DNA of 64,000 nt from Cellulomonas phragmiteti (GCF_016862775.1 NZ_BONP01000006.1:1-64000); one strand, 5' to 3'. Numbered from the stretch's first letter, positions 36,176 to 45,198 are shown. Notes: a model not told the origin generated them from the sequence alone. Numbers and translations: made by a program.

Positions 36176-37471
36176 TCAGGGGTACAGGCCGCGGATGAGG
36201 TGGGCCTCCGCGACGCGTCGGACCCCGATCGTCATCGCGGCCTCCCGCAGGGTGACGGACTCCGCGCGCGCGAGGTCGGCGACGGCCTCGTGGCTCGCGA
36301 GCATGCGGTGCTCGAGCCGGTCGGCGATCTCCCGCTCGGTCCACCAGTACGCCTGGTTGGCCTGCACCCACTCGAAGTAGCTGACGACGACGCCCCCGGC
36401 GTTGGCGAGGATGTCGGGCACCACGACGACCCCGCGCTCGGCCAGCACACGGTCACCCTCGCTCGTGGTGGGGCCGTTGGCGCCCTCGACGACCCAGCGC
36501 GCCTTGACGTGACCGGCCGTCTCGCCGTCCAGCACCCCCTCCACGGCGGCCGGCACGAGCACGTCCACGTCGAGGGCCAGCAGGTCGTCGTTGCTGACCG
36601 CGTCGGCGTCCGCGAACCCGGTGACCGAGCCGGTCCTCGTCACGTGCTCGATCAGGGCCGTGACGTCGAGCCCGTCGGCGCGGCGCACCCCCCCGTGCTC
36701 GTCGCTGACGGCCACGACGCGGGTGCCGGCCTCGTGCAGCAGGCGGGCAGCGTGCGACCCGACCTTGCCGAAGCCCTGCACGGCCGCCGTGACCTCGGCC
36801 AGCTCCACGCCATCGGCGCGCAGGGCAGCCCGCGCCGTGTGGACCACGCCCTGCGAGGTGGCCGTGGGACGTCCCAGCGACCCGCCGACCGCCAGCGGCT
36901 TGCCCGTCGTGACCGCCGGGATCGTGAACCCGCGGTTGACCGAGTACGTGTCCATGACCCAGGCCATCGTCTGCTCGTTGGTCCCGATGTCGGGGGCCAT
37001 GATGTCCCGCTCGGGCCCGATGATCGGCATGATCTCGCTGGTGTAGCGCCGGGTGACGCGTTCGAGCTCGGCGGCCGAGTGGGCGTGCGGGTCGATCGTG
37101 ACGCCCCCCTTGGCGCCCCCGTACGGCACGTCGACGACCGCGCACTTCCAGGTCATCCACATCGCGAGGGCACGGACCTCGTCGAGGTCGACGCCCGGGG
37201 CGTAGCGCAGGCCGCCCTTGCCGGGGCCGCGCGAGATGTTGTGCTGCACGCGGTACCCGGTGCACACCTGCACCGCGCCGTCGTCCCGGCGCAGCGGGAC
37301 GGCGACGCGCAGCTCGCGTCGTGGCGTCGCGAGCACCTCGTGGAGGCCGGCGTCGTAGCCGAGGATCTCGACCGCACGCGCGAGCTGGGCCTGCGCGGTG
37401 GCCAGGGGCGCGGCCCCGGGGTCGGGGTGGACCGGTGAGCCGGGGGACGGGGAGGAGGTGGCGTGACCCAT
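36176..37471 (-). CDS. gdhA: Glu/Leu/Phe/Val dehydrogenase (probable glutamate dehydrogenase)
   Basis: The 431-residue enzyme carries out NAD(P)-dependent oxidative deamination. Family features: GPGKGGLRYAPGVDLDEV with the substrate-binding Lys, MTWKCAVVDVPYGGAKGGV with the catalytic Lys, and a Rossmann motif AAVQGFGKVGSHAARLL near residue 225. The C-terminal VVSYFEWVQANQAYWW is typical of hexameric GDH of the GluDH-II type. Gene-neighbour data do not decide between Glu and branched amino acids; GDH is the default. ATG start at 37471. Confidence 0.9.
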   Translation of the reverse strand: MGHATSSPSPGSPVHPDPGAAPLATAQAQLARAVEILGYDAGLHEVLATPRRELRVAVPLRRDDGAVQVCTGYRVQHNISRGPGKGGLRYAPGVDLDEVRALAMWMTWKCAVVDVPYGGAKGGVTIDPHAHSAAELERVTRRYTSEIMPIIGPERDIMAPDIGTNEQTMAWVMDTYSVNRGFTIPAVTTGKPLAVGGSLGRPTATSQGVVHTARAALRADGVELAEVTAAVQGFGKVGSHAARLLHEAGTRVVAVSDEHGGVRRADGLDVTALIEHVTRTGSVTGFADADAVSNDDLLALDVDVLVPAAVEGVLDGETAGHVKARWVVEGANGPTTSEGDRVLAERGVVVVPDILANAGGVVVSYFEWVQANQAYWWTEREIADRLEHRMLASHEAVADLARAESVTLREAAMTIGVRRVAEAHLIRGLYP

Positions 37472-37506
37472 GCCTCACCCTGGCACGTCGGCCGGGCGGG
37501 CACCCG

Positions 37507-37986
37507 TCAGCAGAGGCGGATGTCCGTGACCCACCGGACGACGTTGCCCCCGAGGTGCCGGCTGTGCCGCGCGGGCACCAGCACGCACATCCCGAGCGTG
37601 CCGTCCGAGTACAGCGGCGCGACGAACAGGTTGCCGGGGCGGCAGTTGATCACGCGGGCGGACCAGGGCGACGGGAACGTCAGGTAGTACGAGGAGAGGT
37701 AGGCGCACCAGGCGTCCTCGTCCTCGATCGTCGCCAGCGGGCCCTGCGCCGTCCCGCGGGGCAGCGGCGGTGACGGAGCGGGCTGGGCCGCCTGCTCGAC
37801 CGTGGGTGCCGTTCCTGGCGCGACGCCGGCTGTCGCGGCGGTCGGCAAGGCGATCGCGACGAGCATGACGGCTGCCAGGGCGCTCGCGGCCCGCCGTGTG
37901 CGGCGCCGCCGGCGCTCGAGGTCCGCCCGCTCGTGCCGCGTGGTCGGGAGTGTGGGGTGCCGTGAGGTGGTGGGGGTGCGGCGCAC
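37507..37986 (-). CDS. Putative secreted protein
   Basis: The 159-residue protein has a long basic N-region (about 1-34) and a hydrophobic core ASALAAVMLVAIALPTAATA, a Sec signal peptide with probable cleavage after ATA near residue 54. The mature part is about 105 residues, with a Pro-rich linker and then a domain with three cysteines (WCAYLSSYYLTF, VINCRPGNL, MCVLVP) plus a fourth at the C-terminal end (IRLC). Two disulfides are possible. I recognise no family. GTG at 37986 with GAGGAG upstream. Confidence 0.75.
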   Translation of the reverse strand: MRRTPTTSRHPTLPTTRHERADLERRRRRTRRAASALAAVMLVAIALPTAATAGVAPGTAPTVEQAAQPAPSPPLPRGTAQGPLATIEDEDAWCAYLSSYYLTFPSPWSARVINCRPGNLFVAPLYSDGTLGMCVLVPARHSRHLGGNVVRWVTDIRLC

Positions 37987-38129
37987 GGCGTCTCCTCTCG
38001 GCCCGGGGGCCGCCGTCGGGGACGCCGCACCCCGTCGTGCGGCGTCGCGACAACCCTGGCGCGAGGCCGTGCGCCTGTCAAGGCGTGCCCACACTCTGTC
38101 AGTGGCCCGTCTTGCTGGACCGGCGACGG

Positions 38130-39170
38130 TCAGGCGGAGGCGCGCACCACCAGCTCGGGCGCGAAGATCAGCGGCTCCGCGTTGGGGCCCCCGTGCAGCT
38201 GGTCGAGCAGCCGGGCGCCCGCGGCGCGGGCCATCGCCACGACGGGCTGGATGACGCTGGTGAGGGGAGGCGTCGTCGACGCGGCGACCCCCAGGTTGTC
38301 GTAGCCGACGATCGCCACGTCGCCGGGGACCTCGCGGCCGAGCTCCGCCAGCACGCCGAGCGCTCCGGTGGCCATGAGGTCCGAGGCGATGAAGATGCCG
38401 TCCACGTCGGGGAACTGCGTCAGCAGCTCCCGCGCGGCGCGCGCGCCGGACGTGATGGTGAAGTCGCCGTGCACGACGGCCTCCTGGTCCAGGCCCGAGG
38501 CCTGCATCGCCTGTCGCCACCCGGCGAGGCGGTCGATCCCCGCGGACATGTCCTGGGGTCCGGCGATCGTGGCGATCCGACGGCAGCCGCGGTCGATGAG
38601 GTGCTGCGTCGCGATCCGTCCACCCTCGGTGTTGTCGGTGTCCACGTACTGCACGTCCTCGTCGGACGCGGACAGCGGGCGACCGACGAACACGTTGGGG
38701 ACGCGCGAGGCGAGCAGCGCCCGGTCGAGCTCGTCGTCCCGGTGGTGCGACACCACGATGGCGCCGTCCACGTGCCCGTTGCGCAGGTAGCGGATCGTCC
38801 GCTCGCTCTCACCCGGTCGCGCGATGACCAGGACGACCTGGATGTCGGAGTCGGCGAGCGAGGTGCTCAGGCCGTTGAGGGTGCCGGCGAAGAAGGGGTC
38901 CGACAGGACGCGCTCGTCGGGCTCCGGCACGACCAGCGCGATCGAGTCGGTCCGGCGTGTCACGAGCGAGCGTGCGGCACGGTTGGGGGTGTACCCGAGG
39001 TCGGCGACGGCGGCCTCGACGGCCGAGAGGGCCTCGGGGGAGACGCGGAGCCCACCGTTGATCGCGCGGGACGCCGTCGAGCGCGAGACGCCTGCCCGCT
39101 CCGCGACCTGCTCGAGCGTGGGCGCGGCGGGCCGTGACGGGTCCGTGCGCGTCGAGAAGTTGTCGACCAC
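38130..39170 (-). CDS. LacI-family regulator, CebR/CelR-like
   Basis: The 346-residue LacI repressor has an N-terminal HTH (LEQVAERAGVSRSTASRAI, near 19-37) with hinge helix NRAARSLVTRRTDSIAL, and a periplasmic-binding-like sensor domain (GHVDGAIVVSHHRDDEL, YDNLGVAASTTPPLTSV). It lies 154 bp after the sugar ABC operon on the same strand. In Streptomyces and Thermobifida the CebR/CelR regulators beside such operons respond to cellobiose and bind TGGGAGCGCTCCCA; two near-matches lie before the binding-protein gene here. The GTG at 39170 has GAGGGG ten bases upstream. Confidence 0.88.
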   Translation of the reverse strand: MVDNFSTRTDPSRPAAPTLEQVAERAGVSRSTASRAINGGLRVSPEALSAVEAAVADLGYTPNRAARSLVTRRTDSIALVVPEPDERVLSDPFFAGTLNGLSTSLADSDIQVVLVIARPGESERTIRYLRNGHVDGAIVVSHHRDDELDRALLASRVPNVFVGRPLSASDEDVQYVDTDNTEGGRIATQHLIDRGCRRIATIAGPQDMSAGIDRLAGWRQAMQASGLDQEAVVHGDFTITSGARAARELLTQFPDVDGIFIASDLMATGALGVLAELGREVPGDVAIVGYDNLGVAASTTPPLTSVIQPVVAMARAAGARLLDQLHGGPNAEPLIFAPELVVRASA

Positions 39171-39277
39171 CGTTGGTCATCCCCTCTGTGGCTGCACTCG
39201 GGCAGCGTGATGGTTCTCCTGGCCTTGGTCCGCGCGCCGCACGACGCGAGGGTACCTGCGGAGCCGCTCCGTCCCGG

Positions 39278-39308
39278 GGTCGGGCGCCCGCGTGGCGGGC
39301 GCCCGACC
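39278..39308 (-). terminator. Hairpin terminator at the end of the sugar ABC operon
   Basis: Arms ggtcgggcgcccgc (39278-39291) and gcgggcgcccgacc (39295-39308) pair perfectly around a 3-nt loop, 17 bp past the permease stop. It separates the importer from the LacI gene. Confidence 0.7.
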
Positions 39309-39324
39309 AGGTGCGACGAGCGGA

Positions 39325-40233
39325 TCAGCCCTTGACGGCGCCCGCCATGATGCCGGCGACGAGCTGGCGACCTGCGACCACGAACAGCAGCAGGAGCGGG
39401 ATCGCGGACAGCACGACACCCGCCATGATCAAGGACATGTCCTTGAAGTAGGACGCCTGCAGCAGCTGCAGCGCGACCGGGAGCGTCGGGTTGCTCGAGC
39501 CCAGGACGATGAACGGCCAGAAGAAGTTCGTCCACGACCCGACGAAGGCGAACAGACCGAGCATGATCGCCGCCGGTCGGGCCGCCGGCAGTGCGATGCT
39601 CCAGAACGTGCGGATCATCGACGCACCGTCGACCCGGGCCGCCTCGATCAGCTCGTAGGGGAGCGCGGACTCCAGGTACTGCGTCATCCAGAAGACACCG
39701 AAGGCCGTGACCAGGCCCGGCACGATGACGGCGACGAGCTTGCTGAGCCAGCCGAGCTCGGCCATGACGATGAACAGCGGGACGATGCCCAGCTGCGTCG
39801 GGACCGCCGTGGTGGCGATGACGAACAGCAGCAGGCCGTTGCGCCCACGGAACCGCAGCTTCGCGAACGAGAACCCGGCGAGCGTCGAGAAGAGCACCAC
39901 GGACGCCGAGGTCGTGACCGCGACGATGATCGAGTTCGTCAGAGCCTTCCAGAAGTTGATGTTCGCAGACAGCACCTCGTTGACGTTCGCGAGGAAGTTG
40001 CCGCCCGGGATCAGCGACGGGATCGGGTTCTGCGCGATCGTCGCCGAGTCCGAGCTCGCGAGCAGGAAGGCGTAGTAGATGGGCGAGACGAAGACGACGA
40101 TCGCGAGGGTGAGGAACAGGTACGTGACCCAGCCGGGGCGTCGCTCCGACCCGTAGCCCCGCGAGCGGTTGGCCGCACGGGCCGCGCTGGCGCCGGCGGT
40201 CTGCCGGATGAAGGGGACCGAGGGCGCGCTCAT
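39325..40233 (-). CDS. Sugar ABC transporter permease (CebG/MalG-like)
   Basis: The 302-residue inner-membrane permease has six helices. The ATPase-contact EAA loop reads YELIEAARVDGASMIRTFW near residue 205. The N-terminus is cytosolic and basic. It is the second permease of a carbohydrate importer (CUT1). Its ATG overlaps the stop of the upstream permease as ATGA. No ATPase gene is in the operon; actinobacteria often use a shared MsiK-type ATPase from elsewhere. Confidence 0.9.
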   Translation of the reverse strand: MSAPSVPFIRQTAGASAARAANRSRGYGSERRPGWVTYLFLTLAIVVFVSPIYYAFLLASSDSATIAQNPIPSLIPGGNFLANVNEVLSANINFWKALTNSIIVAVTTSASVVLFSTLAGFSFAKLRFRGRNGLLLFVIATTAVPTQLGIVPLFIVMAELGWLSKLVAVIVPGLVTAFGVFWMTQYLESALPYELIEAARVDGASMIRTFWSIALPAARPAAIMLGLFAFVGSWTNFFWPFIVLGSSNPTLPVALQLLQASYFKDMSLIMAGVVLSAIPLLLLFVVAGRQLVAGIMAGAVKG

Positions 40234-41240
40234 CGCTTGACCTTCTTCCGTCGTGGTTCCTTCGGAGTCGACTCGGACGCGATGCGGCGGGTGAGCCAGA
40301 AGTTGAGCATGCCGACGGCGAGGATGATGAGGAACAGCACCCACGCCACGGCGGCCGCTCGGCCGAAGCTCTTGGAGTTCCCGAAGCCGAGCTCGTAGAT
40401 GTACATCGTCACGGTCATCCACTGCCGACCGGGGCCGCCCTGACCGAGCTGGTCGAACATGCGCGGCTCGTCGAAGATCTGCAGTCCACCGATCGTCGAG
40501 GTGATGACGACGAAGATCAGGGTGGGGCGGATCTGCGGGATGGTGATCGAGAAGAACTGCCGCACGCGCGTCGCACCGTCGATGACCGCGGCCTCGTAGA
40601 GCTCGCGGGGGACGGCCTGCATGGCGGCGAGCAGGATGAGGGTGTTGTAGCCGGTCCACCGGAAGTTGACCATGGTGGCGACCGCGAAGTGGGACGGGAG
40701 CACCGCTCCGTGCCACTTGATGGGGTCGACGCCGAAGAACCCGAGGACGGCGTTCGCCAGACCGGACTGGTCGGCGAAGACCTTGCCGAAGATCAGCGAG
40801 ACGGCGACGGGGGCGACGACGTAGGGCACGAGCACGCCCATCCGCCAGAACGTCCGGGCCCGCAGGTTCGCGTCGAGCAGGGCCGCGAGGACGATCGCGA
40901 TCATGAGCTGGGGGATCGTCGACAGCAGGAAGATGCTGAAGGTGTTGCGCAGGCCCTTCCAGAAGTTCGGCTCCTGGAACACGAAGGCGAAGTTGTCGAA
41001 GCCGACGAAGTCGCCCTGCCCGCCGAGCAGGTGCCAGTCGTACACCGAGACGTACGCGGTGTATGCCAGGGGGAACAGGCCGGTGAGCGCGAACAGGATG
41101 AAGAAGGGCGAGATGTACAGGTAGGGCGAGACCTTGACGTCCCAGCGGCCCAGCGTCTGGCTGAAGCCGACACGGCGCGGGTCGCGCGGGGAGTCAGGCA
41201 GCCGGCGCCCGGCGCGCGGCTGCGTGGTCGAGGTGGCCAT
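40230..41240 (-). CDS. Sugar ABC transporter permease (CebF/MalF-like)
   Basis: The 336-residue membrane permease of the CUT1 family has six helices after a basic cytosolic N-terminus. The EAA loop is RELYEAAVIDGATRVRQFF near residue 220. ATG at 41240 with CGGAGG eight bases upstream, which rules out an earlier in-frame ATG at 41300. It is separated from the binding-protein gene by a strong hairpin and coupled to the next permease by ATGA overlap. Confidence 0.9.
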   Translation of the reverse strand: MATSTTQPRAGRRLPDSPRDPRRVGFSQTLGRWDVKVSPYLYISPFFILFALTGLFPLAYTAYVSVYDWHLLGGQGDFVGFDNFAFVFQEPNFWKGLRNTFSIFLLSTIPQLMIAIVLAALLDANLRARTFWRMGVLVPYVVAPVAVSLIFGKVFADQSGLANAVLGFFGVDPIKWHGAVLPSHFAVATMVNFRWTGYNTLILLAAMQAVPRELYEAAVIDGATRVRQFFSITIPQIRPTLIFVVITSTIGGLQIFDEPRMFDQLGQGGPGRQWMTVTMYIYELGFGNSKSFGRAAAVAWVLFLIILAVGMLNFWLTRRIASESTPKEPRRKKVKR

Positions 41241-41271
41241 GGGGGTCCTCCGGAGACTCAGGGGAGACGCG

Positions 41272-41315
41272 CTCGGGGCCGGGCCGGTGGCGGTCGCCAC
41301 CGACCCGGCCCCGAG
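41272..41315 (-). terminator. Intercistronic hairpin between binding protein and permeases
   Basis: Arms of 19 bases (41272-41290 and 41297-41315) pair with one mismatch around a 6-nt loop, about 20 bp after the binding-protein stop. In importer operons this is usually a partial terminator or mRNA-stabilising stem that raises binding-protein level over permease. Confidence 0.65.
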
Positions 41316-41333
41316 TGTTCAGGTCAGGTCAGG

Positions 41334-42635
41334 TCAGCCGAGACCCTCGACCACCCCGACGAAGGTCTGCCACTGAGCGGCCGGGTCGGCGCCGTTGACG
41401 TCGACCTCGACGATCGCGTTGGAGATCGCGTCCTGGATCGTGAAGTACTGCGGGCCCTTGAAGGGCACGACGACGTCCAGCGCGCGGTTGGCGAGGATCT
41501 CGCCGACCGGGGCGTTGTTGAAGAACTCGTTGGTCGCCGACTTGATCTCGTCGGACTCGAGCGCCTCGACCTGGCTCGGGAACGTGCCCTTGTTCTGGAA
41601 CGCCTCGATCTGCTGCTCGGGCGCGGTCAGCCACGCGGCGAGGTCCTTGGCGGCCTCGACGTTCGCGCCCTGCGTCGGGACGGTCAGGAACGAGCCACCC
41701 CAGTTGCCGGAGCCGCCGGGGAAGACGTCGGCCAGGTCCCAGCCGGTGACGCCGGCCGCGTTGCCCTCGATGACGCCGAGCATCCAGCCCGGGGCGAGCA
41801 TGACGGCGAAGCCGTCCGTCTGGAACGAGTTCGTCCAGTCGTCGCTCCACTGGCTGAAGTGCGCGGACAGGTTGTCCGTGACCGCAGCGGTCGTGACCTG
41901 GGTGTACATCTCCTCGATGCGCGGGTTGTCCAGCGCGATGACGTCACCGGTGTCGGGGTCCTCGTAGGCCGCCTCCTCCTGGTTGACCATGCCCTGGTAG
42001 ATGGCGCTGGCCGAGTCGAAGAACGGCTTGCCCGTGGTGGAGGTGTACTGCTTGCCGACCTCGAAGAAGCCCTCCCACGTGGCGGAGTCGCCACCGAAGA
42101 GCTCGGCGACGGCCTCACGGTCGGACGGCAGACCGGCGGCCTCGAACAGGTCGGCGCGGTAGGCGATGCCCTCCGGGCCGATGTCCGTGCCGTAGCCGAT
42201 GAGCTTGCCGTCGGGCGTCGTCGCCTGCGCGACCTTCCAGTCGAGCCAGCGGCCCTCGACGTCGGGGGAGGACAGGTCCTCGAAGTAGTCCGGGTACTGC
42301 AGCAGCTCGGGCAGCCAGTCGACCTCGATGGCCTCGATGTCCGAGGTGCCCGAGCCGGCGGCGAGCCGCGTGTTGAGGTTCTCGCGCGCCTCGTTCGACG
42401 TCGCGGCGACCTTCTGCTCGATCGTGATGCCCGGGTTCTCCGCCTCGTAGCGGTCGAACATCTCGTCGGTGTAGCCGAACTCGTTGAAGGTGGCGACCGT
42501 GAGGGTGATGTTCCCGCCGTCCGCGGTCTCGTCACCCTCGCCTGCGTCGTCGCTCGAGGAGCAGGCGGTGGCGACGAGGGCGATGCTCGTCACACCTGCT
42601 GCGAGCGCCCACGCCTTGCGTGTGGTCTTGCGCAC
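41334..42635 (-). CDS. Extracellular sugar-binding lipoprotein (CebE-like)
   Basis: The 433-residue solute-binding protein of the family-1 type is lipid-anchored through Cys near residue 25 (SIALVATAC). Then a Ser/Asp/Glu-rich linker leads to a domain with LTVATFNEFGYTDEMFDRYEA, a DWLPELLQYPDYF segment and aromatic residues likely to stack on sugar rings. The C-terminal WLTAPEQQIEAFQNKGTFPS is typical. The ligand cannot be read; the operator and LacI neighbour suggest cello-oligosaccharides. The GTG at 42635 has AAGGGAG upstream. Confidence 0.88.
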   Translation of the reverse strand: MRKTTRKAWALAAGVTSIALVATACSSSDDAGEGDETADGGNITLTVATFNEFGYTDEMFDRYEAENPGITIEQKVAATSNEARENLNTRLAAGSGTSDIEAIEVDWLPELLQYPDYFEDLSSPDVEGRWLDWKVAQATTPDGKLIGYGTDIGPEGIAYRADLFEAAGLPSDREAVAELFGGDSATWEGFFEVGKQYTSTTGKPFFDSASAIYQGMVNQEEAAYEDPDTGDVIALDNPRIEEMYTQVTTAAVTDNLSAHFSQWSDDWTNSFQTDGFAVMLAPGWMLGVIEGNAAGVTGWDLADVFPGGSGNWGGSFLTVPTQGANVEAAKDLAAWLTAPEQQIEAFQNKGTFPSQVEALESDEIKSATNEFFNNAPVGEILANRALDVVVPFKGPQYFTIQDAISNAIVEVDVNGADPAAQWQTFVGVVEGLG

Positions 42636-42775
42636 AATGACTCCCTTGTCAGTCGGACGGCTACGTCGCCGTACATCTTGTCCGCGTCCTGCCCGGCAGC
42701 CGTTCCCGGCTGGATCGGGTGTCGCGCGGTGGGGCTGTCGGGCCCCGGCGCGGGTGCACTCCTCGGACCGTGTCG

Positions 42776-42789
42776 CGGGAGCGTTCCCA
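42776..42789. promoter_or_regulatory. CebR/CelR-like operator 1
   Basis: cGGGAGCGtTCCCA matches the published CebR/CelR box TGGGAGCGCTCCCA at 12 of 14 positions and is a near-perfect palindrome. Confidence 0.7.
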
Positions 42790-42856
42790 TGCACTGCGGG
42801 ACACCTTCGTCCCGGAGATGGTCGGGTGTCAAGGAGGGGGAGGCGCGGTCGGGTGG

Positions 42857-42870
42857 TGGTAGCGGTTCCA
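42857..42870. promoter_or_regulatory. CebR/CelR-like operator 2
   Basis: TGGTAGCGGTTCCA matches the CebR/CelR box at 11 of 14 positions and keeps the central CG typical of LacI-family operators. It is weaker than operator 1. Confidence 0.5.
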
Positions 42871-43065
42871 CACCGACGTCGCTGCAGGTCAGCGCGATTT
42901 CCCACGCCTCCCACGTTATCCAATCGTTACTGCTCGGAGACCTCCCCGTGCCCCCATACGGGCGAAGGTGTCGGCGGTACGGTGCGGGGTCGCCGGGGGG
43001 ACGTCCCACCCGGGACGAAAGGTGAGGAAGTGGACGTGGGGGGGCCGCGACCCCGCGGCGACCGG

Positions 43066-43596
43066 TCAACCGCGCGCGGTGCCGGCCCCGTCGGCCCGGT
43101 CGCCGGCCAGCCAGCGCGCGGCGACCGCCTGCTCCTCGAGCAGGGCGGCCCGGACGGCCGAGCCCGCCGCCTCCTCCACCGCGCCCCCGAACAGCGGCAC
43201 GGCGGCACGGACCTCCCCGTCGTAGACGACCTGCGACGCGTCCGGTCCCACGACGCTCAGCGTCGTCCGGCCGGTGAGCCGCACCGGGGCCCCGGCGATC
43301 TCCACCACGACGGTCCCGGCACGGGAGCCGTCGGGGGCGGGCGCCTCCCACGCCTCGACCTGACGGACGTCGATCCGGTCGCCGACGAACGCGCGCAGGT
43401 GGGCCGGGATCTGCTCGGTGGGCAGGGCGCGCCGCGTCGTCACCGTGAAGGCGGCGGTGGCGTCGCCCGTGACGTCCACCTGCTGCTCGACGGCGCCGGT
43501 GGCACGGACCTTGGCGTGGACGTACGCCGGGTCGGCCAGCAGGAGGGCGGCACCGTGCACGTCGGTGGGCAGGTCGATCGTCACGTGCAGCTGCAC
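43066..43596 (-). CDS. DUF2505-family protein (START/SRPBCC-like)
   Basis: The 176-residue protein has the pattern of DUF2505: HVTIDLPTDVHGAALLLADP at the start, then alternating beta strands (VEQQVDVTGDATAAFTVTTRR, TVVVEIAGAPVRLTGRTTL) and a C-terminal helix ending in ARWLAGDRAD. The fold is helix-grip, ligand-binding. Its function is unknown in all actinobacteria. The gene starts 121 bp from pdtaS on the other strand. GTG start at 43596. Confidence 0.82.
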   Translation of the reverse strand: MQLHVTIDLPTDVHGAALLLADPAYVHAKVRATGAVEQQVDVTGDATAAFTVTTRRALPTEQIPAHLRAFVGDRIDVRQVEAWEAPAPDGSRAGTVVVEIAGAPVRLTGRTTLSVVGPDASQVVYDGEVRAAVPLFGGAVEEAAGSAVRAALLEEQAVAARWLAGDRADGAGTARG

Positions 43597-43704
43597 CGCA
43601 GGACCCCCGGGGATGTGTGCTCCCGGGTCCGCGCGGCCGCGCGGACCCGTGACGGGGCCGCGCCCGCGAGGACCTCGTCGTCGTCGAGCGTAGCCGTCGC
43701 TGCG

Positions 43705-43710
43705 TACCCT
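43705..43710 (+). promoter_or_regulatory. -10-like TACCCT of pdtaS (leaderless spacing)
   Basis: TACCCT ends 6 nt before the GTG at 43717. Confidence 0.5.
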
Positions 43711-43716
43711 GGGCGG

Positions 43717-45198
43717 GTGTCCACGCTGAGCGACCTCGTCACGCGTCACGGTGCGCTCGACGCCGCCGACCTGGAGTGGCTCCACCTCCTGGTGGGCGAC
43801 TGGCAGGTCGTGTCCGACCTGGCGTTCGCCGACCTCGTGCTGTGGCTCCCCACCGCCGACGGCGACTTCATCGCGGTGGCGCAGTGCCGTCCGTCGACGG
43901 GGGCGACCGTGCACTACGACGACGTCGTGGGCTCGCGTCCGCCCGAGGGGCAGGTGTCCCAGCTGCGCCGGGCGCTCGAGGAGCAGGCGCCGCAGCGGTC
44001 GCGCGAGCCCCGCTGGTTCGGGTCCTACGCCGTGCGCGAGGAGGCCGTGCCGGTCGTCCGCGGCGGCAGGTCGATCGCCGTGCTGGCCCGCCAGACCAAC
44101 CTCGGAGGGGCGCGCACGCCCTCGCGCCTCGAGCTGAACTACGTCGAGGCGGCCGACGACCTCGTCGGCATGGTCGCGCGCGGCGAGTTCCCCGCCCCCG
44201 ACGCGCCCACCGGGCCGCGGCGCGGTGCACCGCGTGTGGGCGACGGCCTGGTGCGGCTCAACGGGGAGGGCGAGGTGCTCTACGCCAGCCCCAACGCCCT
44301 GTCGTGCTTCCACCGCCTGGGGGCGCTCGGCGACCTCGTCGGCAGGTCGCTCATCGAGGTCACCTCCGACCTCATCGAGCAGAACGCGACCGTGGACGAG
44401 TCGATGCCGCTGGTGCTCATGGGCCGGGCGCCGTGGCGCGTGGACGTGGAGGCGCGCGGCGTGGCCCTCTCGCTGCGCGCCGTCCCGCTGACCGAGCGGG
44501 GTCAGCGCACGGGTGCGGTGCTGCTGTGCCGTGACGTCTCGGAGCTCCGGCGCCGCGAGCGCGAGCTCATCACCAAGGACGCCACCATCCGGGAGATCCA
44601 CCACCGGGTGAAGAACAACCTGCAGACCGTGGCGGCCCTGCTGCGGCTGCAGTCGCGGCGCATGAGCTCGCCCGAGGCGCGCGACGCCCTCGGTGAGGCC
44701 ATGCGGCGCGTCGCGACGATCGCCCTGGTCCACGAGACCCTCTCGCAGACGCTCGACGAGAGCGTGCCGTTCGACGACCTGGTGGGACGGAGCCTGCGCC
44801 TCGCGGCGGACGTCGCGACCGCCGGCGCGCACGTGCGGACCACGGTCCGCGGGTCGTTCGGTGCCGTCCCGGCCGAGGACGCGACCGCGCTCGCGCTGAT
44901 CCTCACCGAGCTGGTGACGAACGCGGTCGAGCACGGGCTGGCCGGCCGTGAGCACGGGACGGTCGAGATCGTCGTCGAGCGGGACGGCAACCAGCTGCGC
45001 GTCGAGGTCGTCGACGACGGCGCCGGCGTCCCGGACGGCAAGGGCGCGGGGACGGGCCTGGGGACGCAGATCGTCTCGACCCTCGTGCGCAACGAGCTCG
45101 GCGGCTCGATCGCGTGGCGAGGGCGCGAGGGCGGCGGCACGTCCGTGGTCATCGAGGCCCAGCTGCGCCAGGGCAGGGACGCGGCGACCGTCGCGTGA
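43717..45198 (+). CDS. pdtaS: Sensor histidine kinase, PdtaS type
   Basis: The 493-residue soluble kinase has an N-terminal GAF-like domain (about 1-165), a PAS domain (about 180-285), then HisKA_2 with phosphoacceptor His in REIHHRVKNNLQTVAALLRL and an HATPase with LTELVTNAVEHGL and DDGAGVPDG...TGLGTQIV. This is the layout of mycobacterial PdtaS, whose partner PdtaR is an RNA-binding ANTAR regulator; no pdtaR is seen here. In mycobacteria pdtaS lies next to whiB1, convergent as here. No membrane segment. Confidence 0.92.
   Translation: MSTLSDLVTRHGALDAADLEWLHLLVGDWQVVSDLAFADLVLWLPTADGDFIAVAQCRPSTGATVHYDDVVGSRPPEGQVSQLRRALEEQAPQRSREPRWFGSYAVREEAVPVVRGGRSIAVLARQTNLGGARTPSRLELNYVEAADDLVGMVARGEFPAPDAPTGPRRGAPRVGDGLVRLNGEGEVLYASPNALSCFHRLGALGDLVGRSLIEVTSDLIEQNATVDESMPLVLMGRAPWRVDVEARGVALSLRAVPLTERGQRTGAVLLCRDVSELRRRERELITKDATIREIHHRVKNNLQTVAALLRLQSRRMSSPEARDALGEAMRRVATIALVHETLSQTLDESVPFDDLVGRSLRLAADVATAGAHVRTTVRGSFGAVPAEDATALALILTELVTNAVEHGLAGREHGTVEIVVERDGNQLRVEVVDDGAGVPDGKGAGTGLGTQIVSTLVRNELGGSIAWRGREGGGTSVVIEAQLRQGRDAATVA

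Larger units (their letters stand above)
42636..43065 (-). promoter_or_regulatory. Regulatory region of the sugar ABC operon
   Basis: These 430 bp contain no gene. They hold two operator-like palindromes (42776-42789 and 42857-42870) and an unusually AT-rich patch at 42910-42935 (minus strand ttggataacg), where the promoter probably lies. A TAACGT at 42913-42918 (minus strand) is a candidate -10 with no good -35. Both palindromes would be downstream of such a promoter, in the long leader. Confidence 0.5.
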
